The notes: generated from the letters alone by a model not told the origin. A DNA stretch of 17,491 nucleotides from Lactobacillus sp. (GCF_014803895.1 NZ_JAAVAU010000008.1:1-17491), one strand, 5' to 3'; positions 1-5,942 are shown, counted from the first letter of the stretch. Numbers and translations are program-made.

Positions 1-68
1 AACATTTGGGCTAACTTATCTTTTTGAACTTGATTGGGATAGAGTCTTAATTTAATTCCAGCTAACAT
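1..68 (-). CDS. tnpB: IS605-family transposase TnpB (OrfB), 5' end only
   Basis: Only the first 22 codons lie in the window; the gene runs off the left edge. They read M-L-A-G-I-K-L-R-L-Y-P-N-Q-V-Q-K and onwards, the typical N-terminus of IS200/IS605-family TnpB, an RNA-guided nuclease/accessory protein (the K-x-R-L-Y-P-N motif is characteristic). The ATG at 68-66 follows a strong GAGGAGGTG ribosome binding site about six bases upstream. An extended -10 box and a hairpin-bearing left end lie further upstream. Whether the element is complete, carries tnpA or has the downstream guide RNA cannot be seen. The family call rests on the N-terminal motif alone. Confidence 0.75.
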   Translation of the reverse strand, partial: MLAGIKLRLYPNQVQKDKLAQM

Positions 69-91
69 TTTTTCACCTCCTCGTCGCAAAA

Positions 92-100
92 ATTATAGCA
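92..100 (-). promoter_or_regulatory. Extended -10 promoter of tnpB
   Basis: On the minus strand TGCTATAAT is a perfect extended -10 box about 25 bases upstream of the tnpB start. No good -35 box is visible, as is usual for extended -10 promoters. Confidence 0.5.
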
Positions 101-137
101 AATTCAAAAATATACTAAAATAGAAAATCACTGCAAA

Positions 138-181
138 AGCTGGTTTCATCTCGGCAATGAATTACCGAGTTTTCACCAGCT
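138..181 (-). repeat. Two-tier hairpin in the left end of the tnpB element
   Basis: Outer arms AGCTGGT/ACCAGCT (138-144, 175-181) enclose inner arms CTCGG/CCGAG (150-154, 165-169), separated by a symmetric 5x5 internal loop. Read on the minus strand, the inner stem extends through a T-G wobble to nine pairs. Subterminal imperfect hairpins recognised on single strands are the hallmark of IS200/IS605 ends, and this one lies 70 bp upstream of tnpB where the left end should be. The exact cleavage site is not identified; the nearest candidate is a TTAC just outside the stem. Confidence 0.6.
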
Positions 182-239
182 CGTAATATTATAAAAGCCA
201 TTTAAAAGTTACGCTATATATAAATTAAAAATTAATACT

Positions 240-267
240 AAAAAAGCCATCTGGTAATAGATGCTTC
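240..267 (-). terminator. Intrinsic terminator of the nucleoside transporter gene
   Basis: On the minus strand the stem AAGCATCT/AGATGGCTT (one bulged G, loop ATTACC) is followed by six Ts. It lies about 70 bp past the transporter stop codon and separates that gene from the tnpB element. Confidence 0.75.
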
Positions 268-336
268 GGAATTTTATCCTAATCTCAAAGCTACTATCAC
301 TCACGATGACTTTTAATTTATCTTATTTTATTTCTT

Positions 337-1581
337 TTACCAAACAAATAAACCAATCATGGCAGCTGATAAAAGTGATACCAAAATACCAGAAATTAAT
401 AAGTAAATAACATTCTTAGAAATTAATGCATTCTTCTCTTTATTAACCATACCCTTGAAAGCTGCAATAATCATTCCCAAAGTTGAGAAGTTAGCAAAAC
501 TTGTGACAAAGGCAGTTAAAACAGCTTGATAGTGAGGAGAGAAGGTATGAACAGTCTTCGTAACCTGTCCCATCACCACAAATTCGTTAGTAACTAACTT
601 AGTTCCCATATACTGAGCAAATTGGAAGGCATTATCAAATGGTAGTCCCATTAACCATGCAAATGGGAACATTACAATACCTAATAAATGCTCTAATGAC
701 AACCATGGATTAATCAAGCCTAAAATTTTATTAATTAATGCTGCTAAGGCAACAAAAGCAATAACATTAGCAGTAATTATTAAAATCAGCTTACCGGCAC
801 CGACAATTGAATCTCCTAAAAATGAAAAGAATGGTTCTTTTTTAGGCTTGCCATTTTTACGAATGTCACCAATTTCTTCTTCTGCAACAGCTTCTGAACT
901 ACCCATAGTAGCAATTGTGTCTTCTTCTTTAGGCACCTTAACTGGATTAAGCATAGCAGTAACAATCAATGCATTAATGACGTTAACTGGAACAGCAGTT
1001 AAAATATATTGCGCTGGCATCATTTCAGTATATGAACCAATGATCGAAGCAGTTACACAACTCATTGACATCATAGCTAGAGTCAAATTACGTTGTGCAC
1101 TCATTCTTTTAAGCTGTAATTTGGAAACTGCTAAAGCTTCAGTATTACCTAAGAACATCATTTCTATAGCAAAAAATGATTCAAACTTAGGCTGTCCTGT
1201 AAGCCATGAAAGTCCTTTTCCAATCCACTTAATAATAAATGGTAAAACTCCAATATACGTTAAAATATCAAATAATGGAACAACCATTAGAATTGGCATT
1301 AATACTTGGAAAAACCAATCCATACTTTTGGCTGCAACAGCACTAGGAAAGGCAAACTTAATTCCTTCATAAGCAACTTCCATTAATTGATTAAACATGA
1401 CAGCAGCACCGCTAACGATACTTCGTCCAATTGAAAAACTGGTTAAAAACCAAGCTAAGATAAGGTTGAAGACAACCATTGTGGCGATTCCACGCCAGTT
1501 AATAGCTTTTCGGTCCTTGGAACATAGCCAGCCTATTAGCAAGAAAATTACTAATCCGGCAATGTTGATGGCTAAATACAC
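337..1581 (-). CDS. nupC: Concentrative nucleoside transporter (CNT/NupC family)
   Basis: A 414-aa polytopic membrane protein that should import nucleosides by cation symport for salvage. The pattern fits the CNT family: N-terminal helices, a core with G-N-T-E-A (the counterpart of the G-Q/N-T-E-A signature) near residue 145, a hydrophilic loop around 215-250, then a conserved block with N-x-F-Q-F-A-x-Y-M-G and a final helix. The start is a GTG (1581-1579) preceded by AGGGGTG seven bases upstream; no better start exists. It stands alone, with its own promoter and terminator. A perfect 11-bp inverted repeat next to the promoter suggests a dedicated regulator. Substrate range (pyrimidine or purine) cannot be told. 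Confidence 0.88.
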   Translation of the reverse strand: MYLAINIAGLVIFLLIGWLCSKDRKAINWRGIATMVVFNLILAWFLTSFSIGRSIVSGAAVMFNQLMEVAYEGIKFAFPSAVAAKSMDWFFQVLMPILMVVPLFDILTYIGVLPFIIKWIGKGLSWLTGQPKFESFFAIEMMFLGNTEALAVSKLQLKRMSAQRNLTLAMMSMSCVTASIIGSYTEMMPAQYILTAVPVNVINALIVTAMLNPVKVPKEEDTIATMGSSEAVAEEEIGDIRKNGKPKKEPFFSFLGDSIVGAGKLILIITANVIAFVALAALINKILGLINPWLSLEHLLGIVMFPFAWLMGLPFDNAFQFAQYMGTKLVTNEFVVMGQVTKTVHTFSPHYQAVLTAFVTSFANFSTLGMIIAAFKGMVNKEKNALISKNVIYLLISGILVSLLSAAMIGLFVW

Positions 1582-1611
1582 GATTTTACACCCCTAATTC
1601 GTAGAAATACT

Positions 1612-1671
1612 ATTATAAAGACGAACAAAGATAATAACTATCTTTAATGATTAATATACTATTAAAGATAG
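1612..1671 (-). promoter_or_regulatory. nupC promoter with an 11-bp perfect inverted repeat
   Basis: A perfect -10 TATAAT (minus strand, 1612-1617) lies 30 bp upstream of the GTG. The -35 region is weak and overlaps one arm of CTATCTTTAAT...ATTAAAGATAG (1638-1648 and 1661-1671, 12-bp spacer). No T-run follows the repeat, so an operator or activator site is likelier than a terminator. The regulator is unknown. Confidence 0.6.
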
Positions 1672-1702
1672 GTAAAAGCAATCTTGTTTTATTATTAATA
1701 AC

Positions 1703-1733
1703 AAAAAAATCGTCCTGACTCGGACGATTTTTT
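1703..1733. terminator. Bidirectional-type terminator after apf
   Basis: Perfect stem AAAAAATCGTCC/GGACGATTTTTT with loop TGACTC. On the minus strand it ends in seven Ts about 45 bp past the apf stop codon. It also insulates the nupC promoter from apf transcription. Confidence 0.9.
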
Positions 1734-1776
1734 ATATAAACTTAAATTTGAATAAGTCAAATTAGAGATACTAATC

Positions 1777-2595
1777 TTAGTACCAACCATTAGCTTCCCA
1801 GAAACTCTTAGCTGCTGCCCATGAACCGTAACGAGAAGTTACATAGTTATTAGCAACACGTTCTTGGTTAGCTGCTGAGTAGTCACCATTTAAGTATGAA
1901 GCAGATAATTGGTATTTACCTACATATTGACCATTTGTTGCGGTGTATGAACCACCAGACTCTTTATTAGCAATCCAAGCCTTAGCTGCTTCTTCTGAAC
2001 TTGATGAGCTAGTAGAAGTAGTTGTTGTAGAAGCAGTAGTATTAGCACTGGTATTGTAACTAGTATAAGTAGTCTTAGGTGCTGAGTAACTGTATGATGA
2101 AGAGTAACTACTTGAATTGTTATTGTAGTTATAATTTGCACTATTATTAGTAGTACTGTAATTGTAATTTGAGTTTGAGTTTGAACTTGATGATTGTGAT
2201 GAACTAGTTGAAGTAGTCTTAGTGCTTGAACTAGTTGATGCACTATATGAAGTTACAGTGTGGTAACCAGCTACAGTGTTTGAAGCCTTAACCCACTGAT
2301 TTTTACCTAAATCGTACCATCTTTGACCGTATGCATCGTTAGTTGCATCAATAACTTTCCATGAAGTTGCATGATTTAAAAGTTGACCAGTTGCTGGTGA
2401 GTAATCAGAAGCACCACTTCTAACTGCTACACTAGTTGCTGAAATAGTAACAACTGAAGGATCTGCAGAAGTTACAGCAGCTTGAGCCTTGTTGTTATTC
2501 ATATTTGCTACAGTAAGACCAGTTGCTGCAATACCTGCAGCCATAAAAGTTTTAGTTAGGACAGATTTAAAATTGATGGATTTAGAATTCTTCAA
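1777..2595 (-). CDS. apf: Aggregation-promoting factor, secreted cell-surface protein (Apf-like)
   Basis: Start chosen at TTG (2595-2593), nine bases after AAAGGAG; the upstream ATG at 2637 has no ribosome binding site. This gives 272 aa. Residues 1-39 are a Sec signal peptide (basic N-region, A/G/T-rich core, cleavage near K-A-Q-A). About 45-106 form an SH3b-like wall-binding module (V-A-V-R-S-G start, G-Q-R-W-Y-D and Q-W-V-K motifs). About 107-212 is a low-complexity Ser/Thr/Asn/Tyr linker. About 214-272 is the conserved Apf C-terminus, with W-I-A-N-K-E-S-G-G, Y-x-G-K-Y-Q-L and the end E-A-N-G-W-Y; it resembles the transglycosylase-like domain of staphylococcal IsaA/SceD, with Glu in N-K-E-S-G-G as candidate catalytic acid. 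Apf proteins are known in lactobacilli for roles in shape, aggregation and adhesion. Some species have two tandem copies; only one is here. WalR-type boxes upstream fit a wall-remodelling role. Confidence 0.88.
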   Translation of the reverse strand: MKNSKSINFKSVLTKTFMAAGIAATGLTVANMNNNKAQAAVTSADPSVVTISATSVAVRSGASDYSPATGQLLNHATSWKVIDATNDAYGQRWYDLGKNQWVKASNTVAGYHTVTSYSASTSSSTKTTSTSSSQSSSSNSNSNYNYSTTNNSANYNYNNNSSSYSSSYSYSAPKTTYTSYNTSANTTASTTTTSTSSSSSEEAAKAWIANKESGGSYTATNGQYVGKYQLSASYLNGDYSAANQERVANNYVTSRYGSWAAAKSFWEANGWY

Positions 2596-2708
2596 AATAA
2601 AAGTCTCCTTTAAAAAATAAATCGAATTCTGAAACAAGATATTTGTTTATAATTTAAATTTTGTTTTGCTCTTGTTCCAATTGACAAGCTATATATTACC
2701 GGCTCAAT

Positions 2709-2725
2709 ATTGCACACAAGTAACA
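2709..2725 (-). promoter_or_regulatory. Possible WalR-type box in apf orientation
   Basis: Minus-strand TGTTAC-TTGTG-TGCAAT matches TGTWAH-N5-TGTWAH at 11 of 12 positions (C for T in the second half-site). It is nearest to apf and has the same orientation as the gene. Confidence 0.4.
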
Positions 2726-2760
2726 CAAACGCGTTTTAACATTAAGGAATTGCGCCATTT

Positions 2761-2777
2761 TGTTACATTGCTGTAAT
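2761..2777 (+). promoter_or_regulatory. WalR-type box 1 upstream of apf
   Basis: TGTTAC-ATTGC-TGTAAT fully matches the WalR (YycF) direct-repeat consensus TGTWAH-N5-TGTWAH. It is identical to box 2, exactly 30 bp away, and points away from apf. Confidence 0.65.
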
Positions 2778-2790
2778 ATTTCTTTTTTTT

Positions 2791-2807
2791 TGTTACATTG
2801 CTGTAAT
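2791..2807 (+). promoter_or_regulatory. WalR-type box 2 upstream of apf
   Basis: A second exact copy of TGTTAC-ATTGC-TGTAAT, inside a roughly 21-bp direct repeat shared with box 1. The 30-bp spacing, about three helical turns, puts both boxes on one face of the DNA. Confidence 0.65.
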
Positions 2808-2809
2808 AA

Positions 2810-2826
2810 TGTAATTTTGCTGTGAA
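2810..2826 (+). promoter_or_regulatory. Degenerate WalR-type box 3
   Basis: TGTAAT-TTTGC-TGTGAA, two bases after box 2, matches the consensus except for a G in the second half-site. With box 2 it makes four TGT half-sites in 36 bp. Confidence 0.45.
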
Positions 2827-2837
2827 AAGTCGTATAG

Positions 2838-2870
2838 AAAAAAAGAATTCCAATGCTATACATGGAATCC
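2838..2870 (-). terminator. Terminator of the histidine phosphatase gene
   Basis: On the minus strand ATTCCATG/CATTGGAAT (one bulged T, loop TATAG) is followed shortly by seven Ts, just after the stop codon at 2880. The T-run lies about 10 bp from WalR-type box 3. Confidence 0.7.
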
Positions 2871-2879
2871 ATTTTACTT

Positions 2880-3458
2880 TTATTGAACATTTTTTGCTGG
2901 CCAAATATAATCTAGCAATTTTATTTCATCTTCTTCAACACTTAATTTTGCTATTGCACAGTTCTTAAACTTCTCAAAGTGAAGGCCATTATTATGTTTT
3001 CTTACATATTGCCCTAGCATATCTCCATGCCCTACAATAATTGCACTCTCTCCCTCATTCATTTTCGAAAGAATATAATTTATAGCTTTCTCCATTCTTG
3101 CTACTACCTTGGCATCAGGTTCAATCGATGGATCAGCTTCTCTTTTTAATCCTCTATTCCAAGGCAAAGTATATTCATCTTGTCCTTCATAAATACCATA
3201 ATATTTTTCACGCAAATCTTTTAAGCGTTCATACTTCATTTGATAATTAGTCACAATTTCTAAAGTATCACTTGCACGTTCTTGGGTAGAACAAAATGCT
3301 TTATCAAAATAAATACCATTTTTTTGCAGGTAATCCCGTGCGGCTTCAGCTTGTTTAATTCCTAAATCAGTTAAAGGCGAATCTACTCTTCCTTGAGTTT
3401 TATGACGTAAGTTGAATAGAGTTTGTCCATGACGAACAAGATAAATAATTTTTGCCAT
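2880..3458 (-). CDS. Histidine phosphatase family protein (phosphoglycerate mutase-like)
   Basis: A 192-aa cytoplasmic protein of the branch-1 histidine phosphatase superfamily. The phospho-accepting R-H-G is at residues 9-11 (His10), a conserved Arg61 lies in S-T-Q-E-R-A, Glu84 is in L-R-E-K-Y-Y-G, and the second catalytic His144 is in V-G-H-G-D. The start is the ATG at 3458, nine bases after AAGGAG; a longer frame to 3497 has no ribosome binding site. It is shorter than glycolytic GpmA (about 230 aa) and lacks its insertions, so it is more likely a small-molecule or sugar phosphatase than the glycolytic mutase. The substrate is unknown. It is monocistronic with its own terminator, and divergent from the peptide gene at 3654. 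Confidence 0.85.
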   Translation of the reverse strand: MAKIIYLVRHGQTLFNLRHKTQGRVDSPLTDLGIKQAEAARDYLQKNGIYFDKAFCSTQERASDTLEIVTNYQMKYERLKDLREKYYGIYEGQDEYTLPWNRGLKREADPSIEPDAKVVARMEKAINYILSKMNEGESAIIVGHGDMLGQYVRKHNNGLHFEKFKNCAIAKLSVEEDEIKLLDYIWPAKNVQ

Positions 3459-3554
3459 CTTATAGTTCTCCTTAAATTTAAAAATGTACTTTATCATGAT
3501 ACCTTGAATGAAGTTACAACAAAAGCTGCTTTTTAGTTATCTAATATTGAACAA

Positions 3555-3620
3555 AAATTTGCACACTTTCCACAATGTGCTATATTTAAATTTGCACACT
3601 TTCCACAATGTGCTATATTT
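3555..3620 (+). promoter_or_regulatory. Exact tandem duplication of a complete promoter (2 x 33 bp)
   Basis: Two perfect 33-bp copies (3555-3587 and 3588-3620) stand head to tail. Each holds a -35 TTGCAC, a 16-bp spacer and an extended -10 TGCTATATT. Each spacer region also carries the inverted repeat GCACA-N10-TGTGC, whose left arm overlaps the -35, so each copy looks like promoter plus operator. They sit upstream of the 38-aa peptide gene. Confidence 0.75.
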
Positions 3621-3653
3621 AAGGTAGATTTTCATAAAAAGTGAGGAATAACT

Positions 3654-3770
3654 ATGACTAAATACAGCGTTGAATTAAGTGAAGCAGATTTACAAATGAT
3701 TAAGGATTGTCATTCAAAGAATCCTTCAATCATGGAAGCAATGAACACAGCTAAAAAAGTAGAAGATTAA
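3654..3770 (+). CDS. 38-aa hypothetical small protein
   Basis: A short reading frame beginning M-T-K-Y-S-V-E-L-S-E-A-D and ending T-A-K-K-V-E-D. It has a GAGG ribosome binding site seven bases upstream of the ATG, a duplicated promoter in front and an intrinsic terminator 10 bp behind, so it is a self-contained transcription unit. The product has no signal peptide, membrane segment or double-glycine leader. It is predicted soluble and mostly helical, with one Cys (residue 20). I do not recognise the family. The good expression signals make it likely real and well expressed. Bacteriocin or pheromone roles are not supported. Confidence 0.7.
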   Translation: MTKYSVELSEADLQMIKDCHSKNPSIMEAMNTAKKVED

Positions 3771-3780
3771 TTTTCTACTT

Positions 3781-3815
3781 AAAAAGGAACCTGACAGTTT
3801 TCAGATTCCTTTTTT
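3781..3815 (+). terminator. Terminator of the 38-aa peptide gene
   Basis: Stem GGAAcCTGA/TCAGaTTCC with flanking A and T runs (six Ts). It ends only 22 bp before the PsiE-like gene, which has no clear promoter of its own. Confidence 0.85.
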
Positions 3816-3837
3816 CTTTATACGAAAGGCTTTAAAA

Positions 3838-4251
3838 GTGAAAAAATTCAATAAACTTACCGTTAAAACAGCAAAAATATTTCAGGCTATTCTTGTAATT
3901 GCAATGTCTTTATTGGGTATAGTCTTAGTTTTATTACTATTTCGCGAATTTCTTCCTATTATTCAACACCTAATATCCCCTTCAATTTCAAAAAGTAACG
4001 TCGAGATTCTTGACGAACTAATCGTATTCTTTCTATTCTTTGAATTTATTGCCATGATTGTCTCCGCACTAAGAAATCACGGCCACATGAGTATTAACTT
4101 TTTAATGGAACTCGGTATAACGGCTCTTCTTCGAAGTTTGATAACTGCCCATGCCAGTGCTATAGAAACACTAGGAAGCGCAGCAGCTATTTTAATTCTT
4201 ATTATCGGGATGGTAATTTTCAATCGATGCTACTATAGAAAGAAAAAATAA
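3838..4251 (+). CDS. PsiE-like phosphate-starvation-inducible membrane protein
   Basis: A 137-aa protein with four predicted transmembrane segments (about 12-36, 60-80, 88-104 and 110-130), and E-F-I-A-M-I and R-N-H-G-H segments that fit the PsiE family. That family is named for phosphate-starvation induction in E. coli and its function is unknown. The start is GTG at 3838, eight bases after AAAGG. Expression probably depends on read-through of the terminator just upstream. The stop codon directly abuts the stop codon of the opposing oxidoreductase gene, with no terminator between, so the two transcripts must overlap at their 3' ends. Confidence 0.75.
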   Translation: MKKFNKLTVKTAKIFQAILVIAMSLLGIVLVLLLFREFLPIIQHLISPSISKSNVEILDELIVFFLFFEFIAMIVSALRNHGHMSINFLMELGITALLRSLITAHASAIETLGSAAAILILIIGMVIFNRCYYRKKK

Positions 4252-4938
4252 CTAAAATCGCTTCGCTTTATCAACCGCTTCTTTAAGTCCTGTCTTTAAA
4301 ATTACTGGGCGCTTTTTTGAATAAGCATCCGCACCTTCAACATAAATTTGATCTATATCGTTTATACCATAAAACTTTAACATATTTTGCAAGTATAATG
4401 ATCCCAAATCCATTACAGCACAACTGTCCTTACTAGAAATATGAAAAGCTTTTTTAACAAAAAATTTGACTACTCCCCATTTTCCACCTTTATGGTAGAC
4501 GCTTCCTGATGCTTGAATATGAATTGCTTTCTTATTTTTCAATAAGCCAACTGAACCCTTTGGCGTATATTTAAAAGTCTTTCTAGCAATCGCAGTCAAA
4601 TCAAGATATTGTTTCATTTCAGCTGGTAGAAAATGATTATACATGGGATTAATAAAAACATATTTATCTGCATTAATAAATTCATCCAACCATTCATTAT
4701 GACGTTCAATCATTTTACTTTCTTGTACAGTAAGTGTTTGACCATTTTTTTGCTTTTTCCAAGCTGCCATTGTGACATCATTTAAGGGTGGTACGCCTTC
4801 TTTATCATATAAATCTCTCAAAATAATCGTATCATTAGGGTTATTCTTTTTATATTCTTCAATAAATTTATTCCCTACAGTAAGTGATAAACTGTTATCA
4901 ATATGTGGATGTGCCTGAATAATTAAAACTTTACTCAT
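4252..4938 (-). CDS. Flavodoxin-fold NAD(P)H oxidoreductase (azoreductase/quinone reductase family)
   Basis: A 228-aa FMN-dependent enzyme that should use NAD(P)H for two-electron reduction of quinones, azo or nitro compounds. The N-terminus V-L-I-I-Q-A-H-P-H forms the FMN phosphate loop, P-M-Y-N (98-101) followed by L-P-A-E-M-K-Q-Y-L-D is the AzoR/AcpD flavin motif, and A-S-G-S-V-Y (143-148) is the second flavin loop. AAAAGGAG precedes the ATG. It has a consensus promoter flanked by two identical-arm operators, which suggests tight repression relieved by an electrophile. The substrate is unknown. The 3' end abuts the convergent PsiE-like gene. Confidence 0.85.
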   Translation of the reverse strand: MSKVLIIQAHPHIDNSLSLTVGNKFIEEYKKNNPNDTIILRDLYDKEGVPPLNDVTMAAWKKQKNGQTLTVQESKMIERHNEWLDEFINADKYVFINPMYNHFLPAEMKQYLDLTAIARKTFKYTPKGSVGLLKNKKAIHIQASGSVYHKGGKWGVVKFFVKKAFHISSKDSCAVMDLGSLYLQNMLKFYGINDIDQIYVEGADAYSKKRPVILKTGLKEAVDKAKRF

Positions 4939-4953
4939 ATAAATTCTCCTTTT

Positions 4954-5010
4954 TGTTGCTTATCAACATTATATATAGCATAATAATTCATCTTTTGTTG
5001 CCTGTCAACA
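4954..5010 (-). promoter_or_regulatory. Consensus promoter with paired TGTTG-N5-CAACA operators
   Basis: On the minus strand TTGACA (5003-5008), a 17-bp spacer and TATTAT (4980-4985) form a near-ideal promoter. Inverted repeats TGTTG-N5-CAACA at 4996-5010 (covering the -35) and 4954-4968 (just downstream of the start point) share the sequence TGTTGAYARGCAACA. Their centres are 42 bp apart, four helical turns. This is a classic dual-operator repression layout; the repressor is not encoded nearby. Confidence 0.75.
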
Positions 5011-5021
5011 TTATTCGAAAT

Positions 5022-5066
5022 AAAAAAAGAAGCCTATAAAAATATATAGAATTCTTTTCTAGACTT
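5022..5066 (-). terminator. Terminator of the PEBP gene
   Basis: On the minus strand a seven-pair stem AAGTCTA/TAGGCTT (one G-T pair) with an AT-rich loop is followed by seven Ts, directly after the stop codon at 5069. Confidence 0.6.
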
Positions 5067-5068
5067 TT

Positions 5069-5578
5069 TTATTTTTCTGCTGTTGCAGGTAAAATTACAT
5101 TTTGTTTTTCTAAAACATGCCCTTCAATTTTTTCTAAAAAATCATTGAGGTAATATCCATCTTCTAACTCTAAAGTATTGTCTAAAGCATAGATAGTTAG
5201 TTCATAATCATGAATACCTATTGGAGGCTGTGGACCAGTGTATCCAATTTGAGGACCAGAATTTTCTGGTAAAAATCTGCTACAGTTACTGTTAGATCCT
5301 TGCACAAAATCAAACGGTTTCTTTCTACTGGCATCTGATGGAATTTTATCAATTACTGGAATATTAGCAGCTAACCAATGAATCCAAACAAATCCACATA
5401 CTGGAACAGAGTCAAAATCTTTAAAATAAATTGCTAAGCTCTTTGTACCTGAAGGTACATCTTTAATAGAAATAGGAAATGATTTCGCCGGTTTTCCATT
5501 AATTCTATCTGCATCAGTTGCAAATTTAGTATATTCATCAGCCAAAAAACCATTCACTAAAGGAACTTGAATTTGCAT
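5069..5578 (-). CDS. YbhB/YbcL-type phosphatidylethanolamine-binding (PEBP) protein
   Basis: A 169-aa protein, usual length for bacterial YbhB/YbcL, often labelled Raf kinase inhibitor-like. The ligand pocket is recognisable: D-F-D-S-V-P (54-59, in place of the usual D-P-D-A-P), H67 in W-I-H-W-L-A-A-N-I-P, and G-P-Q-P-P-x-G-x-H (115-123). No signal peptide, so cytoplasmic. The physiological role in bacteria is not settled. The ribosome binding site (AGAAAG) is weak, so translation may be modest. It has its own promoter and terminator. Confidence 0.85.
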   Translation of the reverse strand: MQIQVPLVNGFLADEYTKFATDADRINGKPAKSFPISIKDVPSGTKSLAIYFKDFDSVPVCGFVWIHWLAANIPVIDKIPSDASRKKPFDFVQGSNSNCSRFLPENSGPQIGYTGPQPPIGIHDYELTIYALDNTLELEDGYYLNDFLEKIEGHVLEKQNVILPATAEK

Positions 5579-5610
5579 ATTATTACTTTCTTTCTAATTA
5601 CTTTACATTA

Positions 5611-5640
5611 ATTCTACTAATTTTTGTGCATTAAGTCCAA
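5611..5640 (-). promoter_or_regulatory. Candidate promoter of the PEBP gene
   Basis: Minus-strand TTGGAC (5635-5640), an 18-bp spacer, and TAGAAT (5611-5616), about 35 bp upstream of the start codon. Confidence 0.5.
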
Positions 5641-5688
5641 ACTTCAATTCCTATCCGTAAATAGTAATACTATATTTTTATTTTTTTG

Positions 5689-5747
5689 TATACATTTGGA
5701 TAAAAAAGCACTATAATGTAAACATATTTAATGAAAAGATGTTTACA
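5689..5747 (+). promoter_or_regulatory. Promoter and inverted-repeat operator of the 58-aa protein
   Basis: TATACA (5689-5694), 17 bp, and a perfect TATAAT (5712-5717). A perfect 9-bp inverted repeat TGTAAACAT...ATGTTTACA (5717-5725 and 5739-5747, 13-bp spacer) starts on the last base of the -10 and spans the start point, the usual place for a repressor site. Confidence 0.65.
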
Positions 5748-5763
5748 AAAGAAGGCTCTCATT

Positions 5764-5940
5764 ATGAAAATTTCAACTATAGTTATTTCAATCATAGTTC
5801 TTATCGCTACCATTGCACTAGTTAGTGTTAGTCTAGATGGTAACAAGTTATTTGATGTTACAGGTGCCAGTTTAGTCTACTTTGCTGGAGCAGCTTGTTA
5901 CTTTCTTTACAATTACACATGGGCCAAAAAAGCTAAATAA
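5764..5940 (+). CDS. 58-aa two-helix membrane protein, hypothetical
   Basis: Start chosen at ATG 5764, eight bases after AGAAGG. The upstream ATG at 5731 lies inside the operator and has no ribosome binding site. The product has two hydrophobic segments, about residues 4-23 and 35-52, a short polar loop (D-G-N-K) and a basic C-terminus (A-K-K-A-K). I do not recognise a family. It is a stand-alone unit with a strong promoter, an operator and a perfect bidirectional terminator, so expression appears regulated. Candidate roles such as a membrane-stress or envelope small protein are guesses. Confidence 0.7.
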   Translation: MKISTIVISIIVLIATIALVSVSLDGNKLFDVTGASLVYFAGAACYFLYNYTWAKKAK

Positions 5941-5942
5941 CG

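Noticed and set aside
848..1372. 174-aa plus-strand frame
   Set aside because: It is the reverse-strand shadow of the nucleoside transporter gene, without start signals.
1920..2243. 107-aa frame rich in Thr, Ile, Val and Gln
   Set aside because: It is an out-of-frame reading of the low-complexity linker of apf.
1777..2595. Remnant of a tandem second apf copy
   Set aside because: Flanking DNA on both sides shows no apf-like reading frame, only regulatory sites and terminators.
2704..2904. 66-aa minus-strand frame upstream of apf
   Set aside because: It lies over the WalR-type boxes and a terminator, has no ribosome binding site, and its repeated amino acids come from the DNA direct repeat.
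3555..3620. Two identical 33-bp units as a minimal CRISPR array
   Set aside because: The copies are directly adjacent with no spacer between them, and each contains a full promoter.
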